64,000 bases of DNA from Streptomyces sp. NRRL F-525 (GTDB lineage: Bacteria > Actinomycetota > Actinomycetes > Streptomycetales > Streptomycetaceae). The DNA is taken from assembly GCF_000716605.1 (NCBI RefSeq), contig NZ_JNXE01000045.1, positions 1 to 64,000 on the forward strand, read 5' to 3'. The translations under genes and the position numbers were made by a program. Positions 23,571 to 32,917 of the stretch are shown in pieces. Numbering within the stretch: position 1 is the first letter of the stretch; every line of letters begins with the position of its first letter. A model generated the notes under the pieces. It searched no databases and had not been told where the DNA came from. It saw only the letters and a program-made list of their open reading frames with translations.

Positions 23571-24413
23571 TTACTTGACGATGTCGCCGATCTTCGGGGC
23601 GGCCTCGTTCTTGTAGTTGGCCGGGCCGAAGTTCTTGGTCACCGCGGTCTGCCAGGCGCCGCTGCTGACCATCTTCTCCAGCGCGGTGTTGATCTTGGTG
23701 ACGGTCGCGGAGTCGCCCTTCTTGACGCCGATCCCGTAGTTCTCGTTGCTGAGCTTGAGGCCGGCGAGCTTGAACTGGCCCTTGTACTGGCTCTGTGCGG
23801 CGAAGCCCGCCAGGATCGAGTCGTCGGTGGTCAACGCGTCCACCGCACCGCTCTGGAGGCCGGCGATGCACTCCGAGTAGCCGCTGTACTCACGGAGGTT
23901 GGCCTTCGGGGCGATCGTCTTCTGGACGTTCTGAGCCGAGGTGGAGCCGGTCACGGAACAGAGCTTCTTGCCGTTGAGGTCCGTGCCCTTGGCGATCGTC
24001 GAGTCCTTCTTGACGAGCAGGTCCTGGTGGGCCAGCAGGTAGGGGCCGGCGAAGTCGACCTTCTTCTTGCGCTCGTCGTTGATCGAGTACGTGGCCGCGA
24101 TGAACTTGACGTCGCCACGCGCCAGCGCGTTCTCACGGTCGGCGCTCTTGGTCTCGACCCACTCGATCTGGCTGGGCTTGTAGCCGAGCTGCCCGGCCAC
24201 ATAGGTCGCCACGTCCACGTCGAAGCCGGAGTAGGTGCCGTCCGGCTTCTTCAGGCCGAGGCCCGGCTGGTCGAATTTGATGCCGACCTTGATCTTGCTG
24301 CCGCCGCCGGAGCCCGAACCGGAGTCGTCCTTGTCGCTGCTCCCGCACGCCGTCGCGGCGAGCGAGAGGACGAGAGCGGTGGTCGCGAAGACGGTGACCT
24401 TGCGGAGCTTCAT
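23571..24413 (-). CDS. gluB: glutamate-binding lipoprotein GluB
   Basis: Extracellular substrate-binding lipoprotein, 280 residues. From the ATG at 24413 (8 nt behind AAAGGA) the signal peptide runs to a lipobox with cysteine at residue 23 (LAATAC), then a Ser/Gly/Asp linker. The SBP_bac_3 domain follows (IKVGIKFDQPGLGLKKPDGTYSGFDVDVATYVAG, RGDVKFIAATYSINDERKKKVDFAGPYLLAHQ, GVKKGDS). An alternative ATG three codons upstream is less well placed. It delivers glutamate to GluCD. Confidence 0.93.
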   Translation of the reverse strand: MKLRKVTVFATTALVLSLAATACGSSDKDDSGSGSGGGSKIKVGIKFDQPGLGLKKPDGTYSGFDVDVATYVAGQLGYKPSQIEWVETKSADRENALARGDVKFIAATYSINDERKKKVDFAGPYLLAHQDLLVKKDSTIAKGTDLNGKKLCSVTGSTSAQNVQKTIAPKANLREYSGYSECIAGLQSGAVDALTTDDSILAGFAAQSQYKGQFKLAGLKLSNENYGIGVKKGDSATVTKINTALEKMVSSGAWQTAVTKNFGPANYKNEAAPKIGDIVK

Positions 24414-24503
24414 GGTGAACATCCTTTGGCTGGTGCGGAGATGAGGGCCCGTCAGGGCGCGTGACGGTGGCCCTGAGGGCGTGCGGGACCCTCAGCGGCA
24501 GTC

Positions 24504-24531
24504 GGCGGCCGCCCGCCGTCGGCGGGCCGCC
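24504..24531 (-). terminator. strong hairpin between gluA and gluB
   Basis: GCCCGCC-GTC-GGCGGGC (24511-24527) with flanking GGCGG/CCGCC pairing on either side. In the gluA-gluB gap of about 190 nt this may cause partial termination or protect the processed gluA or gluBCD messages, setting subunit ratios (inference). Confidence 0.5.
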
Positions 24532-24606
24532 AGTGGCTGGCTGTAGCGGTTCGTCAGCGTTCGTGGCTGATCGTCGGTGGGTGTCGGCGCTGATCGCCGG
24601 CGGTCG

Positions 24607-25383
24607 TCAGTGGTGAAGGATCTTCGACAGGAAGTCCTTGGCCCGGTCGCTGCGCGGGTTGCTGAAGAACTGGTCCGGCACGGCCTCTTCGACGATGCGG
24701 CCGTCGGCCATGAACACCACGCGGTTGGCGGCCGAGCGGGCGAAGCCCATCTCATGGGTGACGACGATCATCGTCATCCCGTCCCGGGCGAGCTGCTGCA
24801 TGACCTCCAGCACCTCGTTGATCATCTCCGGGTCGAGCGCCGAGGTCGGCTCGTCGAAGAGCATCACCTTGGGGTCCATGGCCAGCGCCCGCGCGATGGC
24901 GACGCGCTGCTGCTGACCGCCGGACAGCTGGGCCGGGTACTTGTCCGCCTGCGTGGCCACGCCGACCCGGTCGAGCAATGCCCGGGCCTTCTCCTCGGCC
25001 TGCTTGCGGTCGGCCTTGCGGACCTTGATCTGACCCAGCATCACGTTCTCGAGCACGGTCTTGTGCGCGAAGAGGTTGAAGGACTGGAAGACCATTCCGA
25101 CATCGGCACGCAGTCGGGCCAGTTCCCTGCCCTCCTGGGGCAGCGGCTTGCCGTCGATCGTGATCGAACCCGAATCGGTCGTCTCCAGGCGGTTGATGGT
25201 GCGGCACAGAGTGGACTTCCCGGACCCGGAGGGCCCGATCACCACGACGACCTCGCCGCGCGCGATCGTCAGATCGATGTCCTGGAGTACGTGCAACGCG
25301 CCGAAGTGCTTGTTGACGCTCTTCAGGACGACGAGTTCGCCGGTCGCGGCCACATTTTCCTTGGCCACCGATACTTCGGTCAT
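24607..25383 (-). CDS. gluA: glutamate ABC transporter ATP-binding protein GluA
   Basis: Cytoplasmic ATPase of 258 residues. Walker A is GPSGSGKST, the signature is [34 protein letters not shown] (C-loop, Walker B, D-loop), and the H-loop is VVTHEMGFA. It is the first gene of the importer operon and faces gluR across a divergent region containing a direct repeat. It powers GluCD. Confidence 0.94.
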   Translation of the reverse strand: MTEVSVAKENVAATGELVVLKSVNKHFGALHVLQDIDLTIARGEVVVVIGPSGSGKSTLCRTINRLETTDSGSITIDGKPLPQEGRELARLRADVGMVFQSFNLFAHKTVLENVMLGQIKVRKADRKQAEEKARALLDRVGVATQADKYPAQLSGGQQQRVAIARALAMDPKVMLFDEPTSALDPEMINEVLEVMQQLARDGMTMIVVTHEMGFARSAANRVVFMADGRIVEEAVPDQFFSNPRSDRAKDFLSKILHH

Positions 25384-25450
25384 CGCTTGCTGGCTCCGTC
25401 CTCGTCGGTTGCGGAGGACAGTAGTGAGGCCTTACGACCAGCGTCATCAC

Positions 25451-25469
25451 ATCTGAGCGAGATCTGAGC
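25451..25469. promoter_or_regulatory. direct-repeat site in the gluA-gluR divergent region, likely GluR operator
   Basis: Two exact copies of ATCTGAGC (25451-25458 and 25462-25469) are spaced 11 bp apart, the one-helical-turn direct-repeat arrangement used by OmpR/PhoB-family regulators. It lies about 70 bp upstream of the gluA start. GluR, encoded next to it, is the obvious candidate ligand. Confidence 0.6.
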
Positions 25470-25673
25470 ATCACGATCGGATAGCAATAGGACACGTGTC
25501 GTAGCAGTTTGCCGCCGGGATCCGTACCGGCTGGATAACGGAAGGCCGCACGCAACCGGAACCCACTTGACGGCGTCTTCGTCCATCAGCGTGACTGCCT
25601 GGGTGCACGCGCGCGTGAGACGTGCTTTTGTACAGGCCGACACCATACGAACGATGAACCGGAGGGGGCCGGG

Positions 25674-26360
25674 ATGAGACTGCTCCTCGTCGAGGACGAC
25701 AACCATGTCGCCGCCGCTCTGTCCGCGGTCCTGGCGCGGCACGGATTCGACGTCACGCACGCCCGCAGCGGCGAGGAGGCCCTCCAGGCACTCGTCCCCG
25801 AGAGCGACGGCTTCGGTGTCGTCCTCCTCGACCTCGGCCTGCCCGACCAGGACGGCTACGAGGTCTGCGGCAAGATCCGCAAGCGCACCAGCACCCCGGT
25901 GATCATGGTCACCGCCCGCTCCGACGTGCGCTCCCGCATCCACGGCCTCAACCTCGGAGCCGACGACTACGTGGTGAAGCCGTACGACACCGGGGAGCTG
26001 CTCGCCCGCATCCACGCCGTCAGCCGGCGCAGCGTCCACGAGGACGCGGGCGGCGACGGCGACACCGCGCTGCGGCTCGGCCCGGTGCGCATCGAACTGC
26101 CCACCCGTCAGGTCACCGTGGACGGTTCGGTCGTCCAACTGACCCGCAAGGAGTTCGATCTGCTGGCACTGCTCGCGCAGCGCCCGGGAGTGGTGTTCCG
26201 GCGGGAGCAGATCATCAGCGAGGTGTGGCGCACCAGCTGGGAGGGCACGGGACGCACCCTGGAGGTGCATGTCGCGTCCCTGCGCGCCAAGCTGCGGATG
26301 CCCGCGCTGATCGAGACCGTACGAGGCGTCGGCTACCGGCTCGTCGCCCCGGCCGCATAG
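25674..26360 (+). CDS. gluR: OmpR-family response regulator GluR
   Basis: Response regulator of 228 residues. The receiver domain has the acidic pocket (LLVEDDNHV), the phospho-acceptor aspartate in VVLLDLGLPDQDGYEV, and the KPYDTGELLARI lysine. The winged-helix output domain starts near residue 130 (QVTVDGSVVQLTRKEFDLLALLA, RRE..ISEVWR, TLEVHVASLRAKL). The kinase gene follows after 9 nt. Divergent orientation from gluABCD matches the GluR-GluK system reported for glutamate sensing and uptake in Streptomyces coelicolor. Confidence 0.9.
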   Translation: MRLLLVEDDNHVAAALSAVLARHGFDVTHARSGEEALQALVPESDGFGVVLLDLGLPDQDGYEVCGKIRKRTSTPVIMVTARSDVRSRIHGLNLGADDYVVKPYDTGELLARIHAVSRRSVHEDAGGDGDTALRLGPVRIELPTRQVTVDGSVVQLTRKEFDLLALLAQRPGVVFRREQIISEVWRTSWEGTGRTLEVHVASLRAKLRMPALIETVRGVGYRLVAPAA

Positions 26361-26369
26361 CGGGCCCGG

Positions 26370-27782
26370 GTGCGCACACGTCTCCTCCCGCTGCTCATCG
26401 TCCTGATGGCGGCCGTACTGCTGGCGCTCGGCGTCCCGCTCGCCATCAGCGTCGCCAAGGCGCAGCAGCAGAAGGTGATCGTCGACCGTATCGACGACAC
26501 CGCGCGGTTCGCGGCCCTGGCCCAGTTCGTCACGGACGCGCCCACGGGATCACGCCCAGCCAACACGGTCCCGGACGAGCGCCAGGAGACCCTGGACCGC
26601 GAACTGGCCAGCTACTACGAGGTCTACGGCATCCGCGCGGGCGTCTTCTACCGCACCGACATCTCCATGGCGAACGCGCCGGACGACTTCCTGCTGCCCA
26701 AGACGGGCGAGGTGCGCGACGCGTTCGCCGAGGCGCTCCTCAGCCGCCGCAGCCACGACCCGGAACAGGTCTGGCCCTGGCAGCGCAACCGTCTGGTCGT
26801 CGCCTCGCCGGTCATCCGGGACGGCGACGTCATCGCCGTCGTGGTCACCGACTCGCCCACCGGGCCGATGCGTTCACGGACCCTGCGCGGCTGGCTGACG
26901 ATCGGCGCCGGCGAGATCGCCGCCATGCTGCTCGCCGTAGGCGCGGCCCTACGGCTGACCGGCTGGGTCCTGCGACCCGTACGGGTCCTCGACGCCACCA
27001 CCCACGACATCGCCACCGGACGCCTCAAGTCCCGGGTCGCGGCCGCCGGCGGGCCGCCGGAACTCCAGCGCCTGGCCCGTTCGTTCAACGAGATGGCGGA
27101 CAACGTCGAGGACGTGCTGGAGCAGCAGCGCGCCTTCGTCGCCGACGCCTCGCACCAGCTGCGCAACCCGCTCTCGGCGCTGCTGCTGCGCATCGAACTG
27201 CTCGCACTCGAACTGCCGGAGGACAACGACGAGATCGCCTCGGTCCGCACCGAGGGCAAGCGCCTGACCCAGGTCCTGGACGACCTGCTCGACCTGGCCC
27301 TCGCCGAGCACGCGGACGCCGACCTCAGGATCACCGACATCGGCGCGCTGACCGCCGAGCGCGTCGCGGCCTGGGCACCCACCGCCGAGGCCAAGGGCGT
27401 GCGCCTGGTGGGCAGTTGCCCGCCCACCACGGCGTGGGCCGACCCGGTCACGCTGTCCAGCGCCCTGGACGCGGTGATCGACAACGCGGTGAAGTTCACG
27501 CCCGAGGACGAGTGCGTCGAGGTGACGGTCGCGTCGAACGGCGGGACCTCGACCGTCGTCGTCACGGACCGCGGCCCGGGCCTCACCGAGGACGAACTCG
27601 CCCGCGTGGGCGACCGCTTCTGGCGCAGCGGCCGCCACCAGAACATCAAGGGCTCCGGCCTCGGCCTGTCCATCTCCCAGGTGCTGCTGGCCGCGGGCGG
27701 CGGCTCCCTCACGTACGACCACCACGACCCGCACGGCCTCAAGGTGACCGTGTCGGTGCCCAGGAGCGGCCCTACGGCCTGA
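26370..27782 (+). CDS. gluK: sensor histidine kinase GluK
   Basis: Membrane sensor kinase of 470 residues. The first helix is LLPLLIVLMAAVLLALGVPLAIS; an extracytoplasmic sensor of about 130 residues follows, then a second helix near residue 180 and a HAMP segment. The HisKA motif is AFVADASHQLRNPLSALLLRIE with the phospho-accepting histidine in ASHQLRNP. ATP-binding N-box (VIDNAVKFTP) and G boxes (DRGPGL, GSGLGLSI) complete it. Start is GTG at 26370. Presumed to sense glutamate and phosphorylate GluR. Confidence 0.9.
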   Translation: MRTRLLPLLIVLMAAVLLALGVPLAISVAKAQQQKVIVDRIDDTARFAALAQFVTDAPTGSRPANTVPDERQETLDRELASYYEVYGIRAGVFYRTDISMANAPDDFLLPKTGEVRDAFAEALLSRRSHDPEQVWPWQRNRLVVASPVIRDGDVIAVVVTDSPTGPMRSRTLRGWLTIGAGEIAAMLLAVGAALRLTGWVLRPVRVLDATTHDIATGRLKSRVAAAGGPPELQRLARSFNEMADNVEDVLEQQRAFVADASHQLRNPLSALLLRIELLALELPEDNDEIASVRTEGKRLTQVLDDLLDLALAEHADADLRITDIGALTAERVAAWAPTAEAKGVRLVGSCPPTTAWADPVTLSSALDAVIDNAVKFTPEDECVEVTVASNGGTSTVVVTDRGPGLTEDELARVGDRFWRSGRHQNIKGSGLGLSISQVLLAAGGGSLTYDHHDPHGLKVTVSVPRSGPTA

Positions 27783-27860
27783 ACGGGCGGCGCAGGGGCG
27801 GGTGTTGAGGTTTCCGGGGCCCGGGCGGCGGTCCAGACGCTGTGGGCGGGCTCTACGGCT

Positions 27861-28859
27861 TTACGGCTTGACGGAGCGGTAGTAGCGCCGGGCGCCCTCG
27901 TGCAGGGCCAGGGGGTCGGTGTAGATCGCCGTGCGCAGGTCCACCAGCTGTGCGGAGTGGACCTGCTTGCCGATGCCGTCGCGGCTCTTGATCACGGTCT
28001 TGGTGATCCACTCGGTGAGCCTGGCGTTCATGTCCTTGCGGGTCATCAGCAGGTTGGACACGGCGATGGTCGGGACGGTGGACCCGCGCTGGATGGTGGG
28101 GTAGGCCGACTCCGGCATGTTGGTGGCGCGGTAGTAGCGGGTGGCGTCGCCCTGCTTGTGCATCTTGGCCACGAGGGTCGCCTCGATCGGCACGAACCGG
28201 AACGCGTAGGTCTTGGCGAGGTCCTTCAGGCCGTCCGTCGGCAGCCCGCCCGACCAGAAGAAGGCATCGATCTTGCCCCGCTTGAGCAGGTTCGGCCCGG
28301 TGTCGATACCGGCCGCCACCGGCTCGACGCCCTTCTTCGGGTCGATGCCGGCCGCCGTGAGCACCCGGTCGGCGATCAGCCGCACACCCGAGCGGTCCGG
28401 CCCTATGGCCACGCGCTTGCCCCGCAGATCGTTGACGGAGTCGATGTCCGAGTCACGCGGAACGATGAGCTGGACGTAGTCGTCGTAGAGCCGCGCCACC
28501 CCGCGCAGCCCGGCCGCACCGGGCTTGCCCTCCATCTCGTACGTCCCCACCGCGTCGGCCGCGGCGATGGTGAAGTCGGCGTGGCCGGTCGCCACGCGCG
28601 CGACGTTCTCCTGCGACCCGTCGCTGTTCACCAGCTTCACCGTGAGGCCCGGCATGTCCTTGTCCAGCTCGGTGCGCAGGAGCTTGCCGTACTCCTGGTA
28701 GACCCCCAGCGGGGTTCCGGTGCTGAAGGTGACCGTCCCGGTGGGCGGCTCGTCGCCCAAGGGCAGCAGCCACCACAGCAACAGCCCGAACGCGACGAGG
28801 CAGGCGGCCGCGCTCTGGAGGGCCCGGCGCCTGCTGATACGGGAGAACACCTTGAGCAT
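27861..28859 (-). CDS. TAXI-family TRAP solute-binding protein (orphan)
   Basis: Protein of about 332 residues with a basic N-terminus (SRISRRRAL) and one hydrophobic segment, either a membrane anchor or signal. The mature part is a TAXI-type binding protein: VTFSTGTPLGVYQEYGKLLRTEL, VTGHADFTIAAADAVGTYEM-like segment, LYDDYVQLIVPRDSDIDSVNDLRGKRVAIGPDRSGVRLIADRVL. TAXI proteins normally bind glutamate-like dicarboxylates or other organic acids for TRAP transporters, but no TRAP membrane subunits are present here. It is convergent with gluK. It could assist ligand sensing rather than transport (inference). Confidence 0.8.
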   Translation of the reverse strand: MLKVFSRISRRRALQSAAACLVAFGLLLWWLLPLGDEPPTGTVTFSTGTPLGVYQEYGKLLRTELDKDMPGLTVKLVNSDGSQENVARVATGHADFTIAAADAVGTYEMEGKPGAAGLRGVARLYDDYVQLIVPRDSDIDSVNDLRGKRVAIGPDRSGVRLIADRVLTAAGIDPKKGVEPVAAGIDTGPNLLKRGKIDAFFWSGGLPTDGLKDLAKTYAFRFVPIEATLVAKMHKQGDATRYYRATNMPESAYPTIQRGSTVPTIAVSNLLMTRKDMNARLTEWITKTVIKSRDGIGKQVHSAQLVDLRTAIYTDPLALHEGARRYYRSVKP

Positions 28860-28993
28860 GCGCGCGATCCTGCCAGCCCGTGCGCGGTGCTGACCAGGGC
28901 AGGGCGGGGCTCGGGGGAGCGCGCCGGATCGGGGCGGAGGGAATCGGCGGAGGCTGATCGGAGCCGGTGAGCGGCGGCCATTAGGGTCGTCGC

Positions 28994-29398
28994 ATGAGTT
29001 CTTCGCCCGCCGACCTGGTCCGCGAATTCCACCTGGCCTTCGGGCTCGACGCCCGCACCACACCCACCGAGGTCGCCCCCGGCCTCGCCGCCCACCGGGG
29101 CGAGCTGCTCGCCGAGGAGGCCGCGGAGGTCGCCGAGGTCTCGGTCAGCGGCCCTCTCGACAAGCTGGCGCACGAGCTGGCCGACGTGGTCTACGTCGCG
29201 TACGGCACGGCCCTCGTCCACGGTGTCGACCTCGACGCGGTGATCGCCGAGATCCATCGCGCCAACATGACCAAGATCGGCCCGGACGGCGAGATCGTCC
29301 GCAGGGATGACGGCAAGGTGCTCAAGGGGGAGCACTACGAGGCGCCGGATGTCTCCGGGGTGCTGCGCAGGCAGGGGTGGGACGCGAGCGGCGAGTGA
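28994..29398 (+). CDS. MazG-like nucleotide pyrophosphohydrolase
   Basis: All-alpha NTP-PPase superfamily protein of 134 residues. The metal-binding EXXE-type helix is GELLAEEAAEVAE and the second acidic helix is HELADVVYVAYGTAL. The later IHRANMTKIGPDGEIVRRDDGKVLKGEHYEAPD is typical of phosphoribosyl-ATP pyrophosphatase-like MazG proteins. It probably hydrolyses a nucleoside triphosphate to the monophosphate; substrate unknown. The start follows a TAGGGT box by 6 nt, so the message is probably leaderless. Confidence 0.85.
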   Translation: MSSSPADLVREFHLAFGLDARTTPTEVAPGLAAHRGELLAEEAAEVAEVSVSGPLDKLAHELADVVYVAYGTALVHGVDLDAVIAEIHRANMTKIGPDGEIVRRDDGKVLKGEHYEAPDVSGVLRRQGWDASGE

Positions 29399-29461
29399 TG
29401 TGAGGCACGGCGGTTCTCGGCCGCAGGGAGAGTCGCTCCCGGCACCGCCTACCCTTGTCAC

Positions 29462-30979
29462 ATGAGCAGCGGTGACCGGAGCGAGGCAGTGGACGTCAAA
29501 ACGTACGAAGTGCGCACTTATGGGTGCCAGATGAACGTTCACGATTCCGAGCGGCTCTCCGGTCTCCTGGAGGGTGCCGGTTATGTGCGCGCGCCCGAGG
29601 GTTCGGACGGGGACGCGGACGTCGTCGTCTTCAACACCTGCGCCGTGCGCGAGAACGCCGACAACCGCCTCTACGGCAACCTCGGCCGGCTCGCCCCGAT
29701 GAAGACGAAGCGCCCCGGGATGCAGATCGCCGTCGGCGGCTGCCTCGCCCAGAAGGACCGCGACACCATCGTGAAGAAGGCGCCCTGGGTGGACGTCGTC
29801 TTCGGGACGCACAACATCGGCAAGCTCCCGGTCCTGCTGGAACGCGCGCGCGTGCAGGAAGAGGCGCAGGTCGAGATCGCGGAGTCCCTGGAGGCCTTCC
29901 CCTCGACCCTGCCGACCCGGCGCGAGAGCGCCTACGCGGCCTGGGTGTCGATCTCCGTCGGCTGCAACAACACGTGCACCTTCTGCATCGTCCCGGCGCT
30001 GCGCGGCAAGGAGAAGGACCGCCGCACGGGCGACATCCTCGCCGAGATCGAGGCCCTGGTCGGCGAGGGCGTATCCGAGATCACGCTGCTCGGCCAGAAC
30101 GTCAACGCGTACGGCTCCGACATCGGCGACCGCGAGGCCTTCAGCAAGCTGCTCCGCGCGTGCGGCGCGATCGAGGGCCTGGAGCGCGTCCGCTTCACCT
30201 CGCCGCACCCGCGCGACTTCACCGACGACGTCATCGCCGCGATGGCGGAGACGCCGAACGTGATGCCGCAGCTGCACATGCCCATGCAGTCCGGCTCCGA
30301 CCCGATCCTCAAGGCCATGCGCCGGTCGTACCGACAGGAGCGCTACCTGGGGATCATCGAGAAGGTCCGCGCGTCCATCCCGCACGCCGCGATCACCACC
30401 GACATCATCGTGGGCTTCCCCGGGGAGACCGAGGAGGACTTCGAGCAGACGATGCACGCGGTCCGCGAGGCACGCTTCGCGCAAGCGTTTACGTTCCAGT
30501 ACTCCAAGCGGCCCGGCACCCCGGCCGCGACCATGGAGAACCAGATCCCCAAGGAGGTCGTCCAGGAGCGCTACATGCGTCTGGTCGCCCTCCAGGAGGA
30601 GATCTCCTGGGACGAGAACAAGAAGCAGGTCGGCCGCACCCTGGAGCTGATGGTCGCCGAGGGCGAGGGCCGCAAGGACGGCGCCACCCACCGCCTCTCG
30701 GGCCGCGCCCCCGACAACCGTCTCGTCCACTTCACCAAGCCCGACCAGGACGTCCGCCCCGGTGACGTGGTGACGGTCGACATCACCTACGCCGCTCCGC
30801 ACCACCTCCTCGCCGAGGGCCCCACCCTGAACGTGCGTCCCACGCGCGCGGGCGACGCCTGGGAGAAGCGCAACGCGGCCGAGGCCGCCAAGCCGGTCGG
30901 CGTGATGTTGGGCCTGCCGACGATCGGCGCACCCGCGCCGCTGCCGGTTGCCACGGGGAGCGGTTGCGGCTGCGACTGA
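29462..30979 (+). CDS. miaB: tRNA 2-methylthioadenosine synthase MiaB
   Basis: Radical-SAM methylthiotransferase of 505 residues that adds the 2-methylthio group to i6A37 in tRNA. N-terminal UPF0004 domain cysteines are C22 (YGCQMN), C60 (NTC) and C94 (GGC), which hold the auxiliary Fe-S cluster. The radical-SAM cluster is C168-NNT-C172-TF-C175. A TRAM domain occupies the C-terminal part ([10 protein letters not shown]...). The C-terminus ends GSGCGCD. ATG is 6 nt after TACCCT, leaderless in style. Works with MiaA, encoded 2 kb downstream. Confidence 0.97.
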   Translation: MSSGDRSEAVDVKTYEVRTYGCQMNVHDSERLSGLLEGAGYVRAPEGSDGDADVVVFNTCAVRENADNRLYGNLGRLAPMKTKRPGMQIAVGGCLAQKDRDTIVKKAPWVDVVFGTHNIGKLPVLLERARVQEEAQVEIAESLEAFPSTLPTRRESAYAAWVSISVGCNNTCTFCIVPALRGKEKDRRTGDILAEIEALVGEGVSEITLLGQNVNAYGSDIGDREAFSKLLRACGAIEGLERVRFTSPHPRDFTDDVIAAMAETPNVMPQLHMPMQSGSDPILKAMRRSYRQERYLGIIEKVRASIPHAAITTDIIVGFPGETEEDFEQTMHAVREARFAQAFTFQYSKRPGTPAATMENQIPKEVVQERYMRLVALQEEISWDENKKQVGRTLELMVAEGEGRKDGATHRLSGRAPDNRLVHFTKPDQDVRPGDVVTVDITYAAPHHLLAEGPTLNVRPTRAGDAWEKRNAAEAAKPVGVMLGLPTIGAPAPLPVATGSGCGCD

Positions 30980-31092
30980 GGTCGTTGCCCCGATGAGCGG
31001 CGCCGGGTCGAGGCCGGGTCGTCGTCGAGTCGACGGCGTGGCCATGGGACTGTCCGCGTGATGTGCCGGGGCACCTTGTTAGGGTTCCGGCC

Positions 31093-31818
31093 ATGCTCGT
31101 AGCCGCCGCTGTCTGCCCCTGCCCGCCGCTCCTCGTCCCCGATGTGGCCGCGGGTGCCGCGCCCGAACTGGCCGCCGCCCGGGCCGCGTGCACCGACGCG
31201 CTGGGCGTCCTCGCCGCCGCGCGGCCCGACCGCCTGGTGGTCGTCGGGCCCGCCGAGCAGGGTGGGCGCGGGCCACATCCTGAGGGCACCCGGGGTTCGT
31301 TCCGCGGCTTCGGAGTGGATCTCGACGTACGGCTGGGCAGGGACGGGCAGGCAGAGACCGGTGCCGTGTCAGAGCGTCAGCTTCCGCCCTCGCTCGCCGT
31401 CGCCGCGTGGCTGCTGGAGCGGACCGGGTGGTCCGACGCCCCGATCGAGGGACTCGGCGTGGGGGAACCTCTCGAGGCCGAGCGGTGTATCCAAACCGGG
31501 AGGGACATCGTCGCGCAGGCCGACCGGGTCGCGCTGCTGGTGATGGGCGACGCCAGCGCGTGCCGGACGCTGAAGGCACCCGGCTATCTCGACGAGCGGG
31601 CGGCACCCTTCGACGCGGAGGTCGCGCGGGCGCTGGGGTCGGCGGACGTGGCGGCCGTCAAGGCGCTGGACGCCGAGTTGGCGTACGAACTGAAGGCGTC
31701 GGGCCGCGCGCCTTGGCAGGTCCTCGCAGGCGCGGCGGAGGGCGCGGGCCTCGGCGGGGCGTTGTTGTACGAGGACGCGCCGTACGGGGTCGGGTACGTG
31801 GTTGCTACCTGGTCGTAG
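31093..31818 (+). CDS. class III extradiol dioxygenase-like (LigB/MEMO family) protein
   Basis: Protein of 241 residues that looks like the LigB superfamily: it opens MLVAAAVCPCPPLLVPDV, has DRLVVVGPAEQGG and QADRVALLVMGDASACR, and lies between miaB and miaA as in other streptomycetes. The canonical metal-binding histidine pair of active extradiol enzymes is not obvious, so catalytic activity is doubtful. The ATG lies 7 nt behind TAGGGT. Function unknown. Confidence 0.65.
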   Translation: MLVAAAVCPCPPLLVPDVAAGAAPELAAARAACTDALGVLAAARPDRLVVVGPAEQGGRGPHPEGTRGSFRGFGVDLDVRLGRDGQAETGAVSERQLPPSLAVAAWLLERTGWSDAPIEGLGVGEPLEAERCIQTGRDIVAQADRVALLVMGDASACRTLKAPGYLDERAAPFDAEVARALGSADVAAVKALDAELAYELKASGRAPWQVLAGAAEGAGLGGALLYEDAPYGVGYVVATWS

Positions 31819-32252
31819 GCGCGGGTGCGGGCTTCTGGGGCGCCGGGTGCGGGGTGCTTGGTGCGCTGAGGCCGTAGGCGGGGATGACGTGGTCTGGGCC
31901 GCCGTCGGCAGCGGGGCCGTGGCGTGATCTAGGCGTTGCGCGTGCGGGGCGTGGTGCGGTTGTGCCGGGCGGAGGGGCTGCGCTGCGCGGCAGGCGTTGC
32001 GCTCGGGTGGGTGGGGACGGCGAGCTAGGTGGTGGTGGGGGAGGGGGCAGCGGAGGCGGTCCTCTGCCATCGCTCTGGGGTGACCCATGGCTGCGCCCCG
32101 AGCGCGTGGCTCGAACCCGCCTGCCACAGTTGTCGCGCAGACGGCAGACGGCAGACGGCCGTAGCGCCCACGCACCGCCGCCCTCACTCACTCCGCTCTG
32201 AATCGACCCCACCCCCCAGCGTCTGAACCGCCCCCGTCCCTGGCCCACGAAA
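31819..32252. other. non-coding stretch downstream of the LigB-like gene
   Basis: About 430 bp of very G-rich sequence with no frame I would call a gene. It includes a 7 bp unit (CAGACGG) repeated three times around 32139-32159. Confidence 0.5.
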
Positions 32253-32295
32253 CGGCGGACGGCCGAGGAGCCATACGCCCCGCGGCCGTCCGCCG
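32253..32295 (-). terminator. terminator of the two small-protein genes
   Basis: A perfect 13 bp stem (CGGCGGACGGCCG at 32253-32265 and its complement at 32283-32295) with a 17 nt loop, 20 nt past the stop of the small lysine-rich protein gene. Confidence 0.8.
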
Positions 32296-32314
32296 ATCGA
32301 TGTGCAGGTGCCGT

Positions 32315-32605
32315 TCAGGAAGTCGGCGGAGGCGAGTCCGGCGGCGTGGTCGTGCCGCCGCTCTCCGTCCCCGTGTTCCCGGCGCTTCCCGTGTCGCCCT
32401 GGTGCGCGAGTCGGTCCATGGCGTCCTTGGCCTTGCCCGTGCCCGTCTGGATCTTGTCGCTGTACTTGCCCTTGGTCTTCTCGTCGACCATTTTCGCGGC
32501 CTTGTCCAGGCCGCTCTCGATCTTGCCTCCGTGCTGCTGCGCGAGGCCCGAGACCTTGTCCTTCGCCGGGGCGAGTTTGGCCTTCCAACTGTCCATCAGA
32601 CCCAT
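32315..32605 (-). CDS. small lysine-rich protein, antitoxin-like (Rv0909-type annotation)
   Basis: A 96-residue cytoplasmic protein. The first 70 residues are strongly helical and Lys/Asp-rich (MGLMDSWKAKLAPAKDKVSG, then repeated KGKYSDKIQTGTGKAKDAMD); the rest is a Gly/Ser/Thr/Pro tail. Proteins like this are often annotated as antitoxins of the Rv0909 type, but no toxin gene is adjacent. It lies 24 nt downstream of another small gene and ends at a strong hairpin, so the two form an operon. Confidence 0.65.
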   Translation of the reverse strand: MGLMDSWKAKLAPAKDKVSGLAQQHGGKIESGLDKAAKMVDEKTKGKYSDKIQTGTGKAKDAMDRLAHQGDTGSAGNTGTESGGTTTPPDSPPPTS

Positions 32606-32629
32606 GGTTCACCTTCCCACGCGGGGCAG

Positions 32630-32917
32630 TTACGTTCGGGCGCCTTCACCGGCCTCGTTGTCGGCGGCGACTTGGGCGGACTGCTGCTTCGGAATCTCGA
32701 CGCTGTCGACGGCGTCGACGGACTCGACCGCCGCGACGGCCTCCGTCGCCGTCGTCTCCGCCGCTTCCTCGACCCCTGCCCCCGCCTCGGCCTCCGACAC
32801 CTCGTCCGCCGCTTCGGCCGTCACTGCCTCGGCCGTCTCCGTGTCGGTCACCGCTTCGGCGGTTGACGCCTCCTCCGTAGCCTTCGACCTCCGAAGAAGC
32901 CGGTCAAAAACGCCCAT
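32630..32917 (-). CDS. small acidic Ala/Glu-rich protein
   Basis: A 95-residue protein starting MGVFDRLLRRSK, a short basic amphipathic helix, followed by an almost entirely Ala/Glu/Val/Thr stretch with repeated TAEAV/EAV units. The ATG at 32917 is preceded by GGAGTTGAT. Homologues in Streptomyces carry vague names such as gliding motility protein; I see no domain that supports a function. First gene of the two-gene unit and divergent from miaA. Confidence 0.65.
   Translation of the reverse strand: MGVFDRLLRRSKATEEASTAEAVTDTETAEAVTAEAADEVSEAEAGAGVEEAAETTATEAVAAVESVDAVDSVEIPKQQSAQVAADNEAGEGART

Noticed and set aside
28637..31045. 800-codon minus-strand frame over miaB and its neighbours
   Set aside because: Shadow of miaB and the MazG-like gene; no recognisable protein content.
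32315..32917. Toxin-antitoxin pair
   Set aside because: Only the antitoxin-like annotation exists; the neighbour lacks any toxin fold or catalytic residues.
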